DNA of 7,682 nt from an uncultured Oscillibacter sp. GTDB lineage: Bacteria > Bacillota > Clostridia > Oscillospirales > Oscillospiraceae. This document shows positions 6,019 through 7,682 of this stretch, piece after piece. Each line of letters begins with the position of its first letter. Position 1 is the stretch's first letter. Both the position numbers and the translations under genes were made by a program. Location of the stretch: assembly GCA_900544105.1 (NCBI GenBank), contig UQUC01000082.1:1-7682 (forward strand), written 5' to 3'. The notes beneath the pieces are model-generated. The model was not told the origin of the DNA, ran no database searches, and saw only the letters and a list, made by a program, of their open reading frames with translations.

Positions 6019-6156
6019 GTTATGCAAAAGCATAGCAGAACAAGAAATGTGCCATTTCCTCGCCCCTGCGGGGCAACCGGAAATGATGCACCAAAACTTC
6101 ACGCACTGGCATTTGTACATGTTCGTGGCGCGCTGCTCATGCATGAAGTTTTATGC
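6019..6156. other. Structured non-coding segment between the bidirectional terminator and dus
   Basis: No convincing gene lies here. The segment holds nested inverted repeats: TATGC-aaaa-GCATA (6021-6034). Next is a long imperfect hairpin made of GTGC/GCAC (6049-6052, 6088-6091), CATTTCC/GGAAATG (6053-6059, 6079-6085) and GCCCC/GGGGC (6062-6066, 6070-6074). Last is a perfect AAAACTTCA/TGAAGTTTT pair (6093-6101, 6144-6152) enclosing 42 bases. It would be the 3' untranslated region of dus, or an inserted intergenic repeat. Confidence 0.5.
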
Positions 6157-7125
6157 TCAGATCAGATCCCCCTGAACGTCCGACCGAATCGGACAGGAGG
6201 CCAGAATTTCTGCCTGGATCCGTTCATATTCCGCGGGGGTGCGGAACCGGCGAAGCTGCTTATTCAGCTTTTCCGCGTCATCAAACAGGTGGATCAGGTA
6301 GAACCACACCTCCCGCATCCGCTGGGCGGCAGTGGGGACCTGCCCCTGATAGAAGTCCGTATAGCCCTGATACAGCGCGGCCAGAAAATCTGTCAATTCC
6401 TTCCGATCGGTGCCCTTGCCGCCCCGGAGCTTCCGGGCCAGCGCCGGGTCTGCCACCAGTCCCCGGCCGATCATCACATGCGTGACCGTCGGGAACCGAG
6501 TCTCCAAGGCCCGGACCTCGCCCACTGTCCGTAGATCGCCGTTGTAGCATACGGGATTTCGGCTGTTTGCCAGTGCGTCGGCAAATGCGCCCAGGTGGAC
6601 AGGGCCCCGGTATTTTTCCTTCCGCACACGGGGGTGGACGGTGAGACACGTGATGGGATAGCGGTTGTAGAGGTCCAGTAGAGCGGCAAATTCCTCCGGC
6701 GTCTCATAGCCCAGCCGGGTCTTGACGGACACCGGCAGGGGATTTTTGGAAAATACCTCATCGAAAAAGACGGCCAGCTCGTCCGGATGGGCCAGAAACC
6801 CGGAGCCTTTGCCCTTGGCGGTGACGGTGCCGGAGGGACAGCCCAGATTCAGATTGACCTCCGTGTAGCCCATGTCCTTAAGAACTTCGCAGGCCCAGAG
6901 GAAATCGTCGGCATTTTTCGTCATTACCTGAGGCACCGAGGGAAGATTGGCGTTGTGGATATAGTCCACTTCACGGAGATCCCGGGGCGTCATCAGATGG
7001 TGGGGGGTAGGGGAGAAAAAGGGAATGAAATAGCGGTCTACGCCGCCGAAAAACTGGCTCCATACCTGACGGAACACGATTTTGGTGATGCCGTCCAGGG
7101 GGGCGAAGTCGATCGTCTGGATCAT
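6157..7125 (-). CDS. tRNA-dihydrouridine synthase family flavoprotein
   Basis: Dus enzymes reduce specific uridines in tRNA to dihydrouridine using FMN and NADPH. The product is 322 residues from the ATG at 7125, normal for the family. It shows the TIM-barrel series in order: FAPLDGITKIVFR (7-19, FMN binding); NLNLGCPSGTV (91-101) with catalytic Cys96; VSVKTRLGY with K135; TVHPR with H164; CYNGDLRT (193-200); and MIGRGL (218-223) for the phosphate. A helical C-terminal domain follows (about 240-320). The ATG at 7125 is preferred over one at 7143 because it forms an ATGA overlap with the stop of the upstream gene, no ribosome site precedes 7143, and the protein then starts just before the conserved FAP motif. 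GGGAAG lies about ten bases upstream. The subfamily (DusB-like or another clade), and so the target uridine, cannot be fixed by eye; DusB is the usual Firmicute form. Confidence 0.93.
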   Translation of the reverse strand: MIQTIDFAPLDGITKIVFRQVWSQFFGGVDRYFIPFFSPTPHHLMTPRDLREVDYIHNANLPSVPQVMTKNADDFLWACEVLKDMGYTEVNLNLGCPSGTVTAKGKGSGFLAHPDELAVFFDEVFSKNPLPVSVKTRLGYETPEEFAALLDLYNRYPITCLTVHPRVRKEKYRGPVHLGAFADALANSRNPVCYNGDLRTVGEVRALETRFPTVTHVMIGRGLVADPALARKLRGGKGTDRKELTDFLAALYQGYTDFYQGQVPTAAQRMREVWFYLIHLFDDAEKLNKQLRRFRTPAEYERIQAEILASCPIRSDVQGDLI

Positions 7126-7472
7126 CCCAGTCTCGCTTCCCATTCAGTGGCGCGGAAGCCGATGAGAACGAAATCCTCACCCACCAGCAAGGGGCGCTTC
7201 ACCAGCATTCCATCGGTGGCCAGCAGAGCGAGCTGCTCCGCCTCGCTCATGGCGGGCAGCTTGTCCTTCAGGCCGAGGGCCTTGTATTGCAGTCCACTGG
7301 TATTGAAAAACTTTTTCAGAGGCAAACCGCTTTTCTGATACCACGCGGCCAGCTCCTCGGCGGTGGGGTTGTTCTGCTTGATGTCCCGCAGATCATAGGA
7401 AATGCTCTGTTCCTCCAGCCAGGCCTTGGCCTTCTGGCAGGTGGAGCATTTGGGATAGCACAAAAACAGCAT
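7122..7472 (-). CDS. ArsC/Spx family thioredoxin-fold protein
   Basis: A 116-residue protein of the ArsC/Spx/YffB group, full length for the family. The N-terminal strand leads into YPKCSTCQKAKAWL with a CxxC pair (Cys9, Cys12), followed by YDLRDIKQNNPTAEEL, LPLKKFFNTSG and the conserved VKRPLLV segment, whose Arg supports the thiolate. Members are either glutaredoxin-like reductases (often labelled arsenate reductase) or RNA-polymerase-binding redox regulators such as Spx and MgsR. The CxxC occurs in both, so the name arsenate reductase should not be taken literally; no arsenic-resistance genes lie nearby. The start has AAAAGGAG ending six bases upstream. It is the first gene of a minus-strand pair and ends in a 4-nt overlap with the tRNA-dihydrouridine synthase gene, implying translational coupling. 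No clear promoter was found upstream. Confidence 0.88.
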   Translation of the reverse strand: MLFLCYPKCSTCQKAKAWLEEQSISYDLRDIKQNNPTAEELAAWYQKSGLPLKKFFNTSGLQYKALGLKDKLPAMSEAEQLALLATDGMLVKRPLLVGEDFVLIGFRATEWEARLG

Positions 7473-7494
7473 GATGGTCTCCTTTTGTCAAGAA

Positions 7495-7519
7495 CAGGGC
7501 AGTCCGATGGACTGCCCTG
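7495..7519 (-). promoter_or_regulatory. GC-rich hairpin just upstream of the ArsC/Spx-family gene
   Basis: CAGGGCAGTCC (7495-7505) and GGACTGCCCTG (7509-7519) are a perfect 11-bp inverted repeat with a 3-base loop. On the minus strand it is followed by TTCTTGACAAAAGGAG, so it ends only a few bases before the ribosome-binding site. The U tract is poor (TTCTT), so it may be a weak terminator from an upstream unit, an attenuator, or a leader hairpin. Confidence 0.5.
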
Positions 7520-7682
7520 AGACTGTCGATAAAGTGGTAAATTCTCTGCGACGGTAAGGAAGGGTGTGCGCGGGAAACCCAAGAAGGGTGTCCTGCGTCA
7601 TTGAAATCCTAAGTTTTCAGAACTTTTATGAAGTTCTGAAAACTTACTCAGCGGGGCGAAAAGACTTTTTCGACACGCTGAG
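7520..7682. repeat. Gene-free, palindrome-rich segment at the right edge (possible intergenic repeat element)
   Basis: No coding region is supported. It contains GAAGGGTGT twice (7559-7567 and 7583-7591, 24 bases apart). It also has a perfect 15-bp inverted repeat, AAGTTTTCAGAACTT (7611-7625) with AAGTTCTGAAAACTT (7631-7645) around TTATG. One base later a second dyad begins, with CTCAGCG/CGCTGAG outer arms (7647-7653, 7676-7682) and CGAAAA/TTTTCG inner arms (7657-7662, 7667-7672). The element may continue beyond the window. Calling it a dispersed repeat is inference from structure only. Confidence 0.4.

Noticed and set aside
5962..6144. A 60-codon minus-strand open frame (Cys/Trp-containing) in the gap below dus
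   Set aside because: It runs through the bidirectional terminator into the end of folD and lies over nested hairpins; no ribosome-binding site seen.
7126..7143. Longer N-terminus for the tRNA-dihydrouridine synthase from ATG at 7143
   Set aside because: No Shine-Dalgarno site precedes it, and the ATG at 7125 forms a standard ATGA overlap and gives the usual family N-terminus.
6022..7338. Plus-strand open frames of 170 and 183 codons across the dus and ArsC/Spx genes
   Set aside because: Shadows of conserved minus-strand genes; the first also begins inside the structured non-coding segment.
7486..7491. TTGACA on the minus strand just before the ArsC/Spx-family gene considered as a -35 box
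   Set aside because: It overlaps the ribosome-binding region, so a -10 would fall inside the coding sequence.

Overview
The window looks like an ordinary chromosomal segment from a GC-rich, low-oxygen Firmicute, most likely an Oscillospiraceae-type clostridium. The evidence is strong AGGAG-type ribosome-binding sites, sigma-A-like promoters with 17-bp spacers, a YlxM-type gene, a paired YmfF/YmfH M16 set, a Gram-positive-style Lgt and an ArsC/Spx-family protein. The taxonomic call is inference from gene content and style, not from a marker gene.

Layout. Positions 1-119 (minus) hold the N-terminal part of a YlxM-family HTH protein, running off the left edge. Its promoter and that of the next gene diverge inside 120-295, where CCGGAAA recurs three times at an exact 31-bp period. 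Positions 296-1255 (plus) encode an M19 (renal dipeptidase family) zinc dipeptidase, closed by a very strong intrinsic terminator. A new promoter with a consensus TATAAT then drives a four-gene plus-strand operon: ymfF (1441-2709, TTG start), ymfH (2706-3974, GTG start, 4-nt overlap), lgt (4068-5147, GTG start) and folD (5131-5970, 17-nt overlap). A bidirectional terminator at 5983-6018 separates it from a convergent minus-strand pair: an ArsC/Spx-family thiol protein (7122-7472) and a tRNA-dihydrouridine synthase (6157-7125), joined by an ATGA overlap. Both gene-free flanks of that pair (6019-6156 and 7473-7682) are rich in inverted repeats that no gene explains.

Function. YmfF and YmfH look like two halves of one M16B peptidase: YmfH has the HxxEH zinc site, while YmfF has lost it but keeps the Arg-x6-Tyr substrate-binding pair that YmfH lacks. 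Homologues are linked in Bacillus to EF-P modification. Lgt lipidates prolipoproteins; FolD makes one-carbon folates; Dus modifies tRNA. The shared theme is protein synthesis and maturation housekeeping. I see no phage, transposase, CRISPR, toxin-antitoxin or defence genes and no rRNA or tRNA genes. The best leads for something new are non-coding: the phased repeats at 183-258, the structured element at 6049-6152, and the palindrome cluster at 7611-7682. Among proteins, the acidic C-terminal tail of Lgt stands out.
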